Positions 1 through 8,391 of a stretch of DNA of 47,877 bases are shown here, in pieces. Made by a program: the position numbers and the translations under genes. Numbering within the stretch: position 1 is the stretch's first letter; the number at the start of each line of letters is the position of its first letter. The notes beneath the pieces were generated by a model. The model ran no database searches and had not been told where the DNA came from. It worked only from the letters and a program-made list of their open reading frames with translations. Where the stretch lies: contig JAPLES010000044.1 of the NCBI GenBank assembly GCA_026391075.1, forward strand, positions 16,909 to 64,785. The letters are read 5' to 3'. Origin of the DNA: Bacteroidota bacterium (lineage in GTDB: Bacteria; Bacteroidota; Bacteroidia; Chitinophagales; LD1).

Positions 1-147
1 GCTGCGAAGGAAGCAGACGAAACAGAATACTGGTTGTTGTTATGTAAGAAGTCAAAAAATTATCCAGACCCCGATGAGTTATTAAAGACAATAGAATCTA
101 TTCATCGTGTTCTTTCTAAAATAATATCATCAACAAAATCGAAGTGA
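1..147 (+). CDS. four helix bundle protein (S23-type), 3' end only
   Basis: An open frame runs from base 1 to a TGA at 145-147 and gives the last 48 residues of a protein. The residues [19 protein letters not shown] followed by a helix ending in [12 protein letters not shown] match the C-terminal half of the small four-helix-bundle family first seen in intervening sequences of 23S rRNA genes (S23). The Glu-Thr-x-Tyr-Trp motif is typical of the third helix. The biological role of this family is not established. The gene is on the same strand as the sdhB-like gene and ends 40 nt before it, so it sits where sdhA would normally be expected. The 5' end lies outside the window. Confidence 0.75.
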   Translation, partial: AAKEADETEYWLLLCKKSKNYPDPDELLKTIESIHRVLSKIISSTKSK

Positions 148-155
148 AGGGCATC

Positions 156-187
156 ATCAAATTATCAAATCACCAAATCATCAAATC
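156..187 (+). repeat. four-unit 8-nt tandem repeat abutting the sdhB start codon
   Basis: Four consecutive 8-nt units (ATCAAATT, ATCAAATC, ACCAAATC, ATCAAATC) end exactly one base before the ATG at 188. This is the A/T-rich short-period tract type common in Bacteroidota intergenic DNA. It fills the position of a ribosome binding site, and there is no Shine-Dalgarno sequence. Confidence 0.8.
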
Positions 188-934
188 ATGAAGTTTAACT
201 TAAAAGTATGGCGTCAAAAAAACGCTAAAGCACAAGGCAAATTAGTTGACTACACTATCGACAACATAAATGCCGATATGAGTTTTCTGGAAATGGTGGA
301 TGTGCTGAACGATAACCTTACGCGCAAGGGCGAAGACCCTATTGCATTCGACCACGATTGCCGCGAAGGTATTTGCGGTATGTGCTCTATGTATATCAGC
401 GGACGTGCACACGGTCCGCATCATGCGGCAACTACCTGTCAGCTTTATATGCGCAGCTTTAAAGATGGCGATACTATTTATGTAGAGCCGTTTCGCGCTG
501 GTGCGTTTCCTATCATTAAGGATTTAGTGACTGACCGTTCTGCATTCGACCGCATTATTGCCAAGGGTGGTTTTGTATCGGTAAATACAGGACAGGCACA
601 AGACGCTAACAACTTACCCGTAGATAAAGCCGATGCAGAAAAAGCAATGGATGCTGCCGCTTGTATTGGTTGCGGTGCATGTGTAGCTGCTTGTCCGAAT
701 AGTGCTGCGATGTTGTTTGTTTCTGCTAAAATTTCTCAACTGGCTCTATTACCACAAGGCGGACCGGAAAGAAACAACCGCGCTATAAACATGGTGAACC
801 AAATGGATGAAGAAGGTTTTGGTAACTGCACGAACATTGGTGCCTGCGAAGCTGAATGCCCGAAAGAAATTAAGCTGACGAATATTGCGCGAATGAATAG
901 GGAGTATTTGGTGGCATCGCTCATTAACGAATAA
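188..934 (+). CDS. sdhB: succinate dehydrogenase/fumarate reductase iron-sulfur subunit
   Basis: This is the electron-transfer subunit of respiratory complex II, passing electrons between the flavoprotein SdhA and the membrane quinone site. Of its 248 residues, the N-terminal plant-type ferredoxin domain carries the [2Fe-2S] cysteines C58, C63, C66 and C84 (CREGICGMC followed by a later Cys). The C-terminal domain has [12 protein letters not shown] (C159, C162, C165, C169) and [14 protein letters not shown] (C214, C220, C224) for the [4Fe-4S] and [3Fe-4S] clusters. The set of cluster ligands is complete. The ATG follows an 8-nt repeat tract. A strong hairpin terminator lies about 60 nt after the stop. 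The neighbour upstream is a four-helix-bundle gene rather than sdhA, which is unusual for an sdhCAB operon. Confidence 0.95.
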   Translation: MKFNLKVWRQKNAKAQGKLVDYTIDNINADMSFLEMVDVLNDNLTRKGEDPIAFDHDCREGICGMCSMYISGRAHGPHHAATTCQLYMRSFKDGDTIYVEPFRAGAFPIIKDLVTDRSAFDRIIAKGGFVSVNTGQAQDANNLPVDKADAEKAMDAAACIGCGACVAACPNSAAMLFVSAKISQLALLPQGGPERNNRAINMVNQMDEEGFGNCTNIGACEAECPKEIKLTNIARMNREYLVASLINE

Positions 935-991
935 GCTCAAAGACCAAAGCTCTCCCTTGAAGAAATTCGGGATGAAGCAAAAAATCAAAGT

Positions 992-1026
992 AACAGCCGA
1001 AGAAAAACTCTTCGGCTGTTTTGTTT
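992..1026 (+). terminator. intrinsic terminator after sdhB
   Basis: A perfect 12-bp stem (AACAGCCGAAGA at 992-1003 with TCTTCGGCTGTT at 1009-1020) closes a 5-nt loop and is followed by TTTGTTT. It ends sdhB transcription just before the promoter of the next gene. Confidence 0.85.
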
Positions 1027-1033
1027 ACTTTTG
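1026..1033 (+). promoter_or_regulatory. Bacteroidota -7 element TACTTTTG
   Basis: TACTTTTG matches TAnnTTTG exactly and ends 5 nt before the ATG at 1039, so the transcript would be leaderless or nearly so. It overlaps the T-run of the preceding terminator. No convincing -33 element was seen. Confidence 0.55.
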
Positions 1034-1038
1034 GTAAC

Positions 1039-1899
1039 ATGAAAAGATTCTACTTCGTGCTACTTATTACTGCCTTCAGTGCTTTTCATGCTACTGCTCA
1101 AACTCATTTTATTACTGCAGGGCAAACACAGGGAATGATTTTTACGGATTATGTGCCGGATGCAAATATTTTCAATTTCGAAAATGGAATTGTGACAAAA
1201 TCACTCGATTTAAATCACGATGGTATAGTCGATATAAGTTTTAACCACATGAATAATTTTCAATTCCCTTTGGGAGGTGAAGCCAGATATTATCTGCAAA
1301 CTTTCTCGCCAACAATTCAAATTTCTGCCATAATAGATACAGGGAGAGGAGTTAACTGCATTGGTCAGACTTTTTACACAGTTAAGGTATATCATCAAAA
1401 TGACACAGTTAGCAATAATCAACTAGAGTGGCTTGATAGCTTTATTTATGTGTACCATATTGTTATTGGAGGTGGTAATGAAATTTGTGGATTTGGCAAT
1501 GTAATTAGTACCGATAGCAATTACTTTTTTACAGGTAGAGTAATAAGTATAAATGATACTTCATTGTTTTATGTCCATCTGGGTGTTTGGGATCATTATG
1601 AATATATCTTTGACTATGCAATTGAAGGTTCTGATTCAACTCTTATCATTTCTTCCGCCAAAGACTTATCTTCTTCTTCCAATATTTCTATATCCCCCAA
1701 TCCTTTCACCAACCAACTAAACATCAGCATTCAAAAACCTTTCGATTATCAAATTACCGATTACATAGGCAGGGTTGTTTTGCAGGGCAGAGCAGAGCGA
1801 ATAATAAACACGGAAGAACTTGCAGCAGGTAATTATCTTCTGGTAATTAAGAATGAGGAAACTTATTCAGTGAAGAAGATTGTAAATGTCAATGATTGA
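1039..1899 (+). CDS. T9SS type A sorting domain-containing protein
   Basis: A predicted secreted protein of 286 residues. It opens with a signal peptide (KRFYFVLLITAFSAFHATA, cleavage near AQ). The middle has no domain I recognise, apart from an Asp-rich stretch (DLNHDGIVDISFNH) that resembles a calcium-binding loop. The last ~75 residues form a T9SS type A C-terminal domain: ISISPNPFTNQLNI, then DYIGRVV, ELAAGNYLLVI and a Lys-rich end. This tail directs export through the type IX system and cell-surface attachment. The frame can be extended upstream to a TTG at 1021, but that TTG lies in the terminator and promoter, so the ATG at 1039 is preferred. Function beyond secretion is unknown. Confidence 0.8.
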   Translation: MKRFYFVLLITAFSAFHATAQTHFITAGQTQGMIFTDYVPDANIFNFENGIVTKSLDLNHDGIVDISFNHMNNFQFPLGGEARYYLQTFSPTIQISAIIDTGRGVNCIGQTFYTVKVYHQNDTVSNNQLEWLDSFIYVYHIVIGGGNEICGFGNVISTDSNYFFTGRVISINDTSLFYVHLGVWDHYEYIFDYAIEGSDSTLIISSAKDLSSSSNISISPNPFTNQLNISIQKPFDYQITDYIGRVVLQGRAERIINTEELAAGNYLLVIKNEETYSVKKIVNVND

Positions 1900-1928
1900 A
1901 ACTTCAAATTCGCGTTGCGTTTTATTTC

Positions 1929-1936
1929 TACTTTTG
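1929..1936 (+). promoter_or_regulatory. -7 element TACTTTTG upstream of the flippase gene
   Basis: An exact TAnnTTTG match 23 nt before the TTG start at 1960, in the short gap after the T9SS cargo gene. No clear -33 box at the expected spacing. Confidence 0.5.
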
Positions 1937-1959
1937 AAACGCTTCTGAAAATCTGAATC

Positions 1960-3306
1960 TTGAAAACCCTCCTCTCCTTTTTTAGACGAATCACTTCCTT
2001 AACGGGCACCGGCAGTTTGCAGTTGTTTCAATTAGTGCGGTATGCCACTTTTATTTTCATTGGCATCGGCCTCGTAAAACTCGGTTTACTGCAATCTGAA
2101 ATCGGAAGCTTCGAAACTTTTCTGCTCATCAGCGGCATGTTTACTTTCTTTTGGGTGAGTGGTATTATCAATTCTATGCTCGCGGTTTACCCGAACAAAA
2201 CAGAAGAAGAGCAGAAGAAACTTTTGTTCAGCACCTTTTTATCGCTGGCTGGTTTTAGTGTGCTCGCTTCTCTCCTATTGGTTTTGCTTTCATCAAACGT
2301 GCTTTCGTTTTTGCACAAAACAGAAAGCGAGCAAACCATTCTTTTTGCGGCTGTTTATCTCTTGCTCAACAGTCCTTCATTTTTGGTGGAATACATTTTG
2401 TTTCTGAATGAAAAGAAAAAGGCAATTCTGCATTATGCTGTTTTCACTTCGCTGCTTACACTATTAATTGTTCTTCTTCCTGCTGCACTTCATCTGGGGA
2501 TAGCATATTCAGTATTGGGGTTGCTTGTAATTGCTTCGCTCAAATTAATTGTGCTGTGCATCGTTCTCAAAAAATACAGCACTGTTGATTTCAACCTCAG
2601 TTCTGTTTTAGAAAATCTTCGGTTGTCGCTTCCGTTAATGCTTTCCATTTTTGTCAGCGGCTCATCGGAATACATTGACGGCATAATCGTGAAATCGAAA
2701 TTCGACAATATGTTCTTTGCCATTTATCGTTATGGCGCAAAAGAACTTCCCGTGTTATTGATTGTAGCTAACACGTTCAGCACAGCCATGATTCCTGCAG
2801 TTTCTAAAAATTTACAGGAAGGATTGGCTGAAATAAAAACGCGCAGCACACAAATGATGCACTTGTTTTTTCCATTGACTTTAGCACTCATGATTTTCAG
2901 TCCGCTTATATACCGTATTGTTTTCAGTGAAAGTTTTTCTTACAGCGCTATCATCTTCAACATCTATTTGCTTTTAATTATTCCGCGTGTTATGTTTCCA
3001 CAAACCATTCTTACCGGAATTCAGCAACCGAAATTCTTATTGGTTTCATCAGTCATGGAAATTACCATTAACGTTTCGGCTAGTATTTATCTGGCAAACA
3101 AAATCGGTTTGCCGGGTGTAGCAGTGGGAACATTCATAGCTTACTGCTTCGATAAAATATTTTTGATTCTCGTCAATCGCTTTGTTTACAAAATTCATTT
3201 TTCCTCCTATGTGCGCGTGCTTCCGTTTATTGGTTACAGCGTACTCACACTTCTTGTTTTTGCATTTAGTTATGTGTTGATGTTGAAAGGAGTTTGGGCA
3301 AATTAA
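1960..3306 (+). CDS. Wzx-like polysaccharide flippase (oligosaccharide flippase family membrane protein)
   Basis: An integral inner-membrane protein of 448 residues with about 12 hydrophobic segments, of the MOP/MATE-superfamily type used to flip undecaprenyl-linked sugar units across the membrane. The pattern is typical of Wzx proteins: an amphipathic start, LFQLVRYATFIFIGIGLVKLG, repeated paired helices and a mid-protein SLPLMLSIFVSGSSEYID segment. The start is TTG (LKTLLSFFRR reading as Met-Lys-Thr); no ATG lies nearby in frame. No other glycan genes are adjacent; the glycosyltransferases are about 10 kb away, so a shared pathway is only a guess. pabB starts 9 nt after the stop and is probably cotranscribed. 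Confidence 0.75.
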   Translation: MKTLLSFFRRITSLTGTGSLQLFQLVRYATFIFIGIGLVKLGLLQSEIGSFETFLLISGMFTFFWVSGIINSMLAVYPNKTEEEQKKLLFSTFLSLAGFSVLASLLLVLLSSNVLSFLHKTESEQTILFAAVYLLLNSPSFLVEYILFLNEKKKAILHYAVFTSLLTLLIVLLPAALHLGIAYSVLGLLVIASLKLIVLCIVLKKYSTVDFNLSSVLENLRLSLPLMLSIFVSGSSEYIDGIIVKSKFDNMFFAIYRYGAKELPVLLIVANTFSTAMIPAVSKNLQEGLAEIKTRSTQMMHLFFPLTLALMIFSPLIYRIVFSESFSYSAIIFNIYLLLIIPRVMFPQTILTGIQQPKFLLVSSVMEITINVSASIYLANKIGLPGVAVGTFIAYCFDKIFLILVNRFVYKIHFSSYVRVLPFIGYSVLTLLVFAFSYVLMLKGVWAN

Positions 3307-3315
3307 AATTGCAAA

Positions 3316-4611
3316 GTGGCAGAAACAACAACCATCGCGCTTCCTGAACCTGAGTTATTTAAAGAGCAGGCAATCGTTTGGGCAAATCACTTTCGTGTGT
3401 TCTGTTTGTTGGATTCCAACAATTATCCGCACAAAAATTATTCGAACAAAGAATGGCTACTGGCTATTGATGCTATCGAAGAAATTTCTGAAAACAAAAA
3501 TGCTTTTGATGCGCTTAAGAAATTCAGTAAAGACAAAACCGTTTTCGGTTTTCTTAGTTACGATTTGAAAAACGAAATAGAGAAACTCGAAAGCAATCAT
3601 GTTGATGGGTTGAAATTCCCTTTACTCTACATCTTTAAACCACGTTATGTTTTTGAAATAACCGGAAACAAACTAACCGTCAACAGAAACTATCCCGAAA
3701 CTTTTGAACTATTTGAAGCCATCAGCAAACAAACAGTTCCTCAAAGCGAAAACAAGATTAAACACTGTTTACAACCGCGCACTTCCCAAAAAAAATACCT
3801 CAGCAACGTAAAACAGATACAACAGCAAATTGAGGAAGGCGATTTTTACGAATTGAATTACTGTAATGAATTCTTCTCTGAAAATACAGAACTCAATCCT
3901 GTAGAAACATTTTTAAAACTGAACAGCAAATCAAAAGCGCCATTCAGTTCATTCTTTAAACTCGATGAAAAATTTGTATGCTGTGCAAGCCCCGAAAGAT
4001 TTTTAAAGAAAGAAGGAACTAAACTGATTTCGCAGCCAATTAAAGGAACATCACGCAAAGGCAACACAGCAGAAGAAAATATTTTACTCCAACAACAACT
4101 TGCGGCTGACGAAAAAGAAAGAGCAGAGAATGTAATGATTGTTGATTTAGTGCGAAACGATTTAGCACGTAGTTCAAAAGCAGGAACAGTAATGGTGGAA
4201 GAGCTTTGCAAAGTCTATGAATTTGAAACCGTGCAACAAATGATTTCAACGGTGGTTTCTGAAATTGATAATGAGGTTCATTTTGTTGATTGTATCAAAA
4301 ACTGTTTCCCCATGGGCAGCATGACGGGCGCCCCTAAAATAGAAGTGCTTAAAAACATTGAATGCTATGAAGATTTCAAACGCGGTCTCTATAGCGGTAG
4401 TATTGGTTACATAACAGCTGATGGCAATTTTGATTTTAACGTAGTAATAAGAAGTATCTTTTACAACGCAGCAGAGAAATACCTTTCTGTAAGAGCAGGT
4501 GGTGCAATTACTTACGATTCAAAAGCTGAAAGTGAGTGGGAAGAAATTCTATTGAAGGTGAAAGGAATGTTGGAAGTGCTTAATGCAGAGCTAGCAAGTT
4601 TGTCATCCTGA
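3316..4611 (+). CDS. pabB: aminodeoxychorismate synthase component I
   Basis: A chorismate-binding enzyme of 431 residues that aminates chorismate to 4-amino-4-deoxychorismate for folate synthesis. Visible family motifs are ERAENVMIVDLVRND, the FPMGSMTGAPK segment, GLYSGSIGYI and VRAGGAITYDSKAESEWEE. The PIKGT motif near residues 241-245 carries the lysine (K243) typical of PabB, where anthranilate synthase TrpE usually has Ala; this supports pabB over trpE. The start is GTG, 9 nt after the flippase stop. Neither the amidotransferase partner (pabA) nor the lyase (pabC) is nearby. The last codons and the TGA stop (4609-4611) lie inside a dispersed inverted-repeat element. Confidence 0.9.
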   Translation: MAETTTIALPEPELFKEQAIVWANHFRVFCLLDSNNYPHKNYSNKEWLLAIDAIEEISENKNAFDALKKFSKDKTVFGFLSYDLKNEIEKLESNHVDGLKFPLLYIFKPRYVFEITGNKLTVNRNYPETFELFEAISKQTVPQSENKIKHCLQPRTSQKKYLSNVKQIQQQIEEGDFYELNYCNEFFSENTELNPVETFLKLNSKSKAPFSSFFKLDEKFVCCASPERFLKKEGTKLISQPIKGTSRKGNTAEENILLQQQLAADEKERAENVMIVDLVRNDLARSSKAGTVMVEELCKVYEFETVQQMISTVVSEIDNEVHFVDCIKNCFPMGSMTGAPKIEVLKNIECYEDFKRGLYSGSIGYITADGNFDFNVVIRSIFYNAAEKYLSVRAGGAITYDSKAESEWEEILLKVKGMLEVLNAELASLSS

Positions 4612-4662
4612 GCTTGTCGAAGGATTGTTTTTCGAATAAGCTTCGACAAGCTCAGCTTGACA
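4601..4662. repeat. inverted pair of a dispersed REP-like repeat
   Basis: Left arm 4601-4624 starts TGTCATCCTGAGCTTGTCGA. The right arm 4641-4662 is its reverse complement except for a 2-nt internal mismatch. Together they can form a stem of 15 + 5 bp. The left-arm unit recurs with one change at 47536-47559. The element supplies the final Ser-Ser-stop codons of pabB and may also act as its terminator. Confidence 0.8.
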
Positions 4663-4681
4663 TTTATAACCTTTCTTAAAT

Positions 4682-4738
4682 AAAAAATGGGGTGAACAGG
4701 ATCTCCCTGCCCCACCCCGATTGACATTTTAAGTCAAT
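4682..4738 (-). terminator. double hairpin/intrinsic terminator for the small minus-strand gene
   Basis: On the minus strand, immediately after the stop of the small gene, a 6-bp hairpin (4738-4733 with 4725-4720, 7-nt loop) is followed by a G/C-rich hairpin. The latter pairs 4718-4713 with 4694-4689, and inside it 4709-4706 with 4700-4697, and is followed by ATTTTTT. The second part looks like a classic intrinsic terminator. The first loop resembles an anticodon arm, but the whole is not a tRNA. Confidence 0.65.
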
Positions 4739-4739
4739 A

Positions 4740-4925
4740 CTATTTTGTATACGCTATAACTTCAGTATTGTTTTTGGCAGTTAAGTCTTTCTTCCATTCT
4801 GTTTGTTTAGATGCCTCGGCACCTTGAAAAAACAATAGCGAGAAAAGAACTGTTGCCACAATAGCTAATGCACGTATAGTAATATCGTAGAAAAGTAAAT
4901 CGGTTGATAAAGAATCGTTTTTCAT
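4740..4925 (-). CDS. small single-pass membrane protein, hypothetical
   Basis: A 61-residue frame with an ATG start. It has a polar N-terminus (KNDSLSTDLLFYDITI), one hydrophobic segment (ALAIVATVLFSLLFFQG, about residues 17-34), and a charged C-terminus with several lysines. I do not recognise the family. Support for a real gene is its place in an otherwise empty 560-base interval, a plausible membrane segment, and a strong intrinsic terminator directly after its stop. It is divergent from the SusC gene. The region between them (4926-5175) shows no other coding potential. It could still be a chance frame. Confidence 0.45.
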   Translation of the reverse strand: MKNDSLSTDLLFYDITIRALAIVATVLFSLLFFQGAEASKQTEWKKDLTAKNNTEVIAYTK

Positions 4926-5175
4926 ACTGATGGTTTTGAGTTGACAAATGATTTACCTACTCATACACAAAAACCAAAACGATTGTTGCGGTAACTAACA
5001 TGTTTGTAACAAAACTGAACTTGTGCCATCTATCCAATCACGCTACTATGAATTTAGAACAGGCTGAATCCATTTTTTATATCCACAATCAATTAACAGA
5101 AAGGTTTTTGTTAATTAAATAAAATGTTCAGTATTGCTACCGCGATAATCTAATTCTTAACCTAAATCTACAAGT

Positions 5176-8100
5176 ATGAAGAAAAGACTACTCTCTGTCA
5201 TCTTCTCCCTGTCCTTGATCTTTGCCTTTGCGCAAGATAAGCAGGTAGAAGGTACCATTACCGATGCCGGTGACAAATCACCCGTGATTGGTGCAAACGT
5301 TTTTGTAAAAGGAACCAAAATTGGAACGGCCACTGATGTCAATGGTCATTTTGCCTTAGGTGTTCCTGCCTCAGCAAAAACACTCACTATAAGTTACGTT
5401 GGAAAAAAAGCGCAAGAAGTTGCCGTGCCTGAAAACGGAATTCTAAACATAGCGCTTGATGATGATACCCGAGAAATGAATCAAGTTGTAGTAACAGCTT
5501 TAGGTGTAAAACGAGAAGCCAAATCATTAGGCTATTCATCGCAACTTGTTTCGGGTGCAAATGTTAGTACCGCTAAAGAAGCAAACGTGGTTAATCAATT
5601 ACAAGGCAAAGTAGCAGGTGTGCAAATCACCGGTTCAAGTAATCTTGGAGGTTCATCGCGTATTCTTATAAGAGGAGCAAAATCTTTAACTGGAAACAAT
5701 CAACCACTATTTGTTGTTGATGGAGTGCCGTTGGATAATTCCAATTATGCAACATTAGATCAAGCAAGAGGCGCTCTTGGTTATGACTACGGAAATGCTG
5801 CGCAAGACATTAATTCCGATGACATAGAATCCATGAATGTCTTGAAAGGTGCAGCCGCTTCTGCGCTTTATGGTTCGAGAGGAGCTAACGGAGTTATTTT
5901 AGTTACAACAAAACGAGGCACCAAGCAACTAGGAAAAGGTAAAATGCCAATAGGTGTTACTGTTTCTCAAAACGTTATGTTCAATCAAGTTTCAGTTCTT
6001 CCCGAATATCAAAATAAATATGGTGGCGGAACACTGGACACTTTTAGAAATAGCACGAAGTTTCCTGGGAATAAAAGACCGCAGTTTAGCTACGATGGAA
6101 GTTGGGGACCCAAAATTGAGAACCAACCGGTAATGCAATACTACGCTTACTACGAATACGATTCAGCACGTTATGGCGTAGCCACTCCTTGGGCTGCCCA
6201 TCCTAACAATGTGAAGTCATTCTTTAGAACGGGTGTGTTGTCTAACACCAACGTTTCTATGGATGGAGCCAACGAAAATGGAAATTTCCGCTTATCGTTT
6301 TCCAACCTGTACCAAAAGGGAACGATTGAAAATTCACATATCAACCGCTCAACAGTTGGTTTTAATGGCGGTTACAATTTCGGTAAATATATTTTCAGCA
6401 GCATTGGAGTTAACTATGTAAAAACAGAAGGTAAAGGTAGAGCTCAAACAGGCTACGAAAACCACATGAGTAATTTTACGCAGTGGTTCCAGCGTCAACT
6501 GGATATGGAGGAATTAAGAAATTATAAAAACCCCGATGGTACTCAACGTTCATGGAACAGAGGTAGCGAAGGAAATCCAAATCCACTTTATTGGGACAAT
6601 CCTTTTTGGATTGTTTATGAGAATTTTGAAACCGATCAACGCGACCGTGTTTTTGGAAATGTAGTGCTGGGTGCTAAACCTACCGATTGGTTAACCATTA
6701 AAGGTACTGTGAACGCAGATTACTATTCTGACAGAAGACAAGAACGAATAGCGATAGGTAGTGTTAAGGCATCTAAATACACAGAGGATAACATTACCTT
6801 CAATGAAAATAATTACGAACTAATGGCAATGGTTCATAAAATTTTCAAAGAAAAATTTGATATCTCGGGTTTGATAGGTGTAAACAGAAGAGATGCCAGA
6901 AGAGTATGGAATACTGCGGAAACACAAGGCGGTTTAAATGTACCAGAGTATTATTCATTGGAAAATGCAGTGGATGGTATTAAAGTAGATAACAGCTCAA
7001 GAAGAAAAGTTCAGAACTCGGTATTTTTTGATGCATCGTTTGGATATGCAGGTATGATATTTTTCAACTTTACCGGAAGAAACGATTGGTCAAGCACTTT
7101 GCCTAATTCTAACAATTCTTATTTCTACCCTTCGGTAGCGCTTAGTTTTGTTTATTCTGAATTGATTAAATCAAATTGGTTTAGCTACGGAAAAATTAGA
7201 GGAAACTGGTCAAAGGTTGGTAACGATACCGATCCTTATCAGCTAGAAACTCGACCAACATCCGGTCAAAATTTTGGCTCTAATGCGAATTTTGTGCAGC
7301 CCGGCTCACTCAAAAATCCAAATCTGAAACCTGAGAGTATTTATGGTTGGGAAATAGGAACCGAAATGGCTTTATGGCAAGATCGCGTTCGTTGGGATTT
7401 GAGCTACTACAGTTCTATAACTAAGGATAATATTTTTAATGTTGACCAAAGTGGTTCTACCGGCTATACCTCTCGTTTTGTAAATGCAGGTACAGTTGCT
7501 AATAGCGGAATCGAATTTGCTTCAACATTTAAACCAGTAAAACTTAAAGGCGGATTTGAATGGGAAATTGGTTTCAACATAGCTAAGAACTGGAGCAAAG
7601 TAACCGAATTATATAGCGATGAAGCAGGAAACGAGGTTACAAGTATCCAATTAGAACAAGCACCATTTGCTGTTACCTTAGAAGCAAGAAAAGATCAACC
7701 GTATGGCGTAATTGTGGGAACAGATTTTCAACGAGATGCCCAAGGTAATAAATTAGTTGACCCAACTGGTTTTTATATTCCAACTACTGAAGTTAAGCCG
7801 TTGGGATCTGTTTTAGCTGATTTTACCGGAGGAGTTTCTACTACTTTATCATGGAAAGGATTGAGTGCATACTTCTTATTTGATTTTCAAAAAGGAGGTC
7901 ACTTATTTTCCTTATCCAATACTTGGGGCAAATACTCAGGAACTTTGAAAGAAACAGCTGAAGGCGATATTCGTGAAAACGGTGTAATCGTAGATGGTGT
8001 TACTGCTACACAAGATCCTGATGGTAATTGGGTGAGCAACGGGCAAAAAAATACGGTGAGCATTGCTGCGGTTGATCATTATTTCAATAACCAGGGTTAT

Positions 8101-8370
8101 GTAATAGCCGCTGCAGATGTGTATGACGCCAGCTTCGTAAAATTCCGTGAGTTCCGTTTGCTATACGACATTCCATCGAAATATTTGGGTAAAACTCCTA
8201 TCCGCGGATTGACCTTCGGTATTACCGGAAGAAATTTGGCAATCCTTAAAAAGAATGTTCCAAATATTGATCCCGAATCGGCAGTTAGCACAAGCAACGT
8301 TCAAGGTTTAGAAGGAGGACAACTTCCTACTGAACGTTCCATTGGGTTCAACATCTCTATTCGCTTCTAA
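5176..8370 (+). CDS. SusC/RagA family TonB-linked outer membrane protein
   Basis: A TonB-dependent outer-membrane transporter of 1064 residues, the pore of a SusCD nutrient-uptake complex. In order it has: a signal peptide (KKRLLSVIFSLSLIFAFA); a carboxypeptidase-regulatory-like beta domain (about 22-95, EGTITDAGDKSPVIGANVFV); the TonB-box/plug entry (MNQVVVTALGVKREAKSLGY, about 101-120); a plug domain (QGKVAGVQITG, FVVDGVPLDN, VLKGAAASALYGSRGANGVI); and a long beta-barrel ending in the aromatic C-terminus GFNISIRF. The SusD partner starts 21 nt downstream. No glycosidase, protease or sigma/anti-sigma gene flanks the pair, so the substrate cannot be inferred. The length is normal for the family. 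Confidence 0.95.
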   Translation: MKKRLLSVIFSLSLIFAFAQDKQVEGTITDAGDKSPVIGANVFVKGTKIGTATDVNGHFALGVPASAKTLTISYVGKKAQEVAVPENGILNIALDDDTREMNQVVVTALGVKREAKSLGYSSQLVSGANVSTAKEANVVNQLQGKVAGVQITGSSNLGGSSRILIRGAKSLTGNNQPLFVVDGVPLDNSNYATLDQARGALGYDYGNAAQDINSDDIESMNVLKGAAASALYGSRGANGVILVTTKRGTKQLGKGKMPIGVTVSQNVMFNQVSVLPEYQNKYGGGTLDTFRNSTKFPGNKRPQFSYDGSWGPKIENQPVMQYYAYYEYDSARYGVATPWAAHPNNVKSFFRTGVLSNTNVSMDGANENGNFRLSFSNLYQKGTIENSHINRSTVGFNGGYNFGKYIFSSIGVNYVKTEGKGRAQTGYENHMSNFTQWFQRQLDMEELRNYKNPDGTQRSWNRGSEGNPNPLYWDNPFWIVYENFETDQRDRVFGNVVLGAKPTDWLTIKGTVNADYYSDRRQERIAIGSVKASKYTEDNITFNENNYELMAMVHKIFKEKFDISGLIGVNRRDARRVWNTAETQGGLNVPEYYSLENAVDGIKVDNSSRRKVQNSVFFDASFGYAGMIFFNFTGRNDWSSTLPNSNNSYFYPSVALSFVYSELIKSNWFSYGKIRGNWSKVGNDTDPYQLETRPTSGQNFGSNANFVQPGSLKNPNLKPESIYGWEIGTEMALWQDRVRWDLSYYSSITKDNIFNVDQSGSTGYTSRFVNAGTVANSGIEFASTFKPVKLKGGFEWEIGFNIAKNWSKVTELYSDEAGNEVTSIQLEQAPFAVTLEARKDQPYGVIVGTDFQRDAQGNKLVDPTGFYIPTTEVKPLGSVLADFTGGVSTTLSWKGLSAYFLFDFQKGGHLFSLSNTWGKYSGTLKETAEGDIRENGVIVDGVTATQDPDGNWVSNGQKNTVSIAAVDHYFNNQGYVIAAADVYDASFVKFREFRLLYDIPSKYLGKTPIRGLTFGITGRNLAILKKNVPNIDPESAVSTSNVQGLEGGQLPTERSIGFNISIRF

Positions 8371-8391
8371 TTAATTTTAAAACGAAACAAA

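Noticed and set aside
156-187. Four 8-nt repeats as a possible CRISPR remnant
   Set aside because: Units are 8 nt with no spacers, unlike CRISPR repeats; this is a short-period tandem tract.
1021-1038. TTG at 1021 as the start of the first T9SS cargo gene
   Set aside because: It lies in the sdhB terminator tail and the -7 element; the ATG at 1039 directly precedes the signal peptide.
4682-4740. A tRNA-like element: a 7-nt loop on a 6-bp stem followed by a second arm and a G/C-rich stem
   Set aside because: There is no acceptor stem, no D-arm and no normal T-loop; the second hairpin with its T-run is a better fit to an intrinsic terminator.
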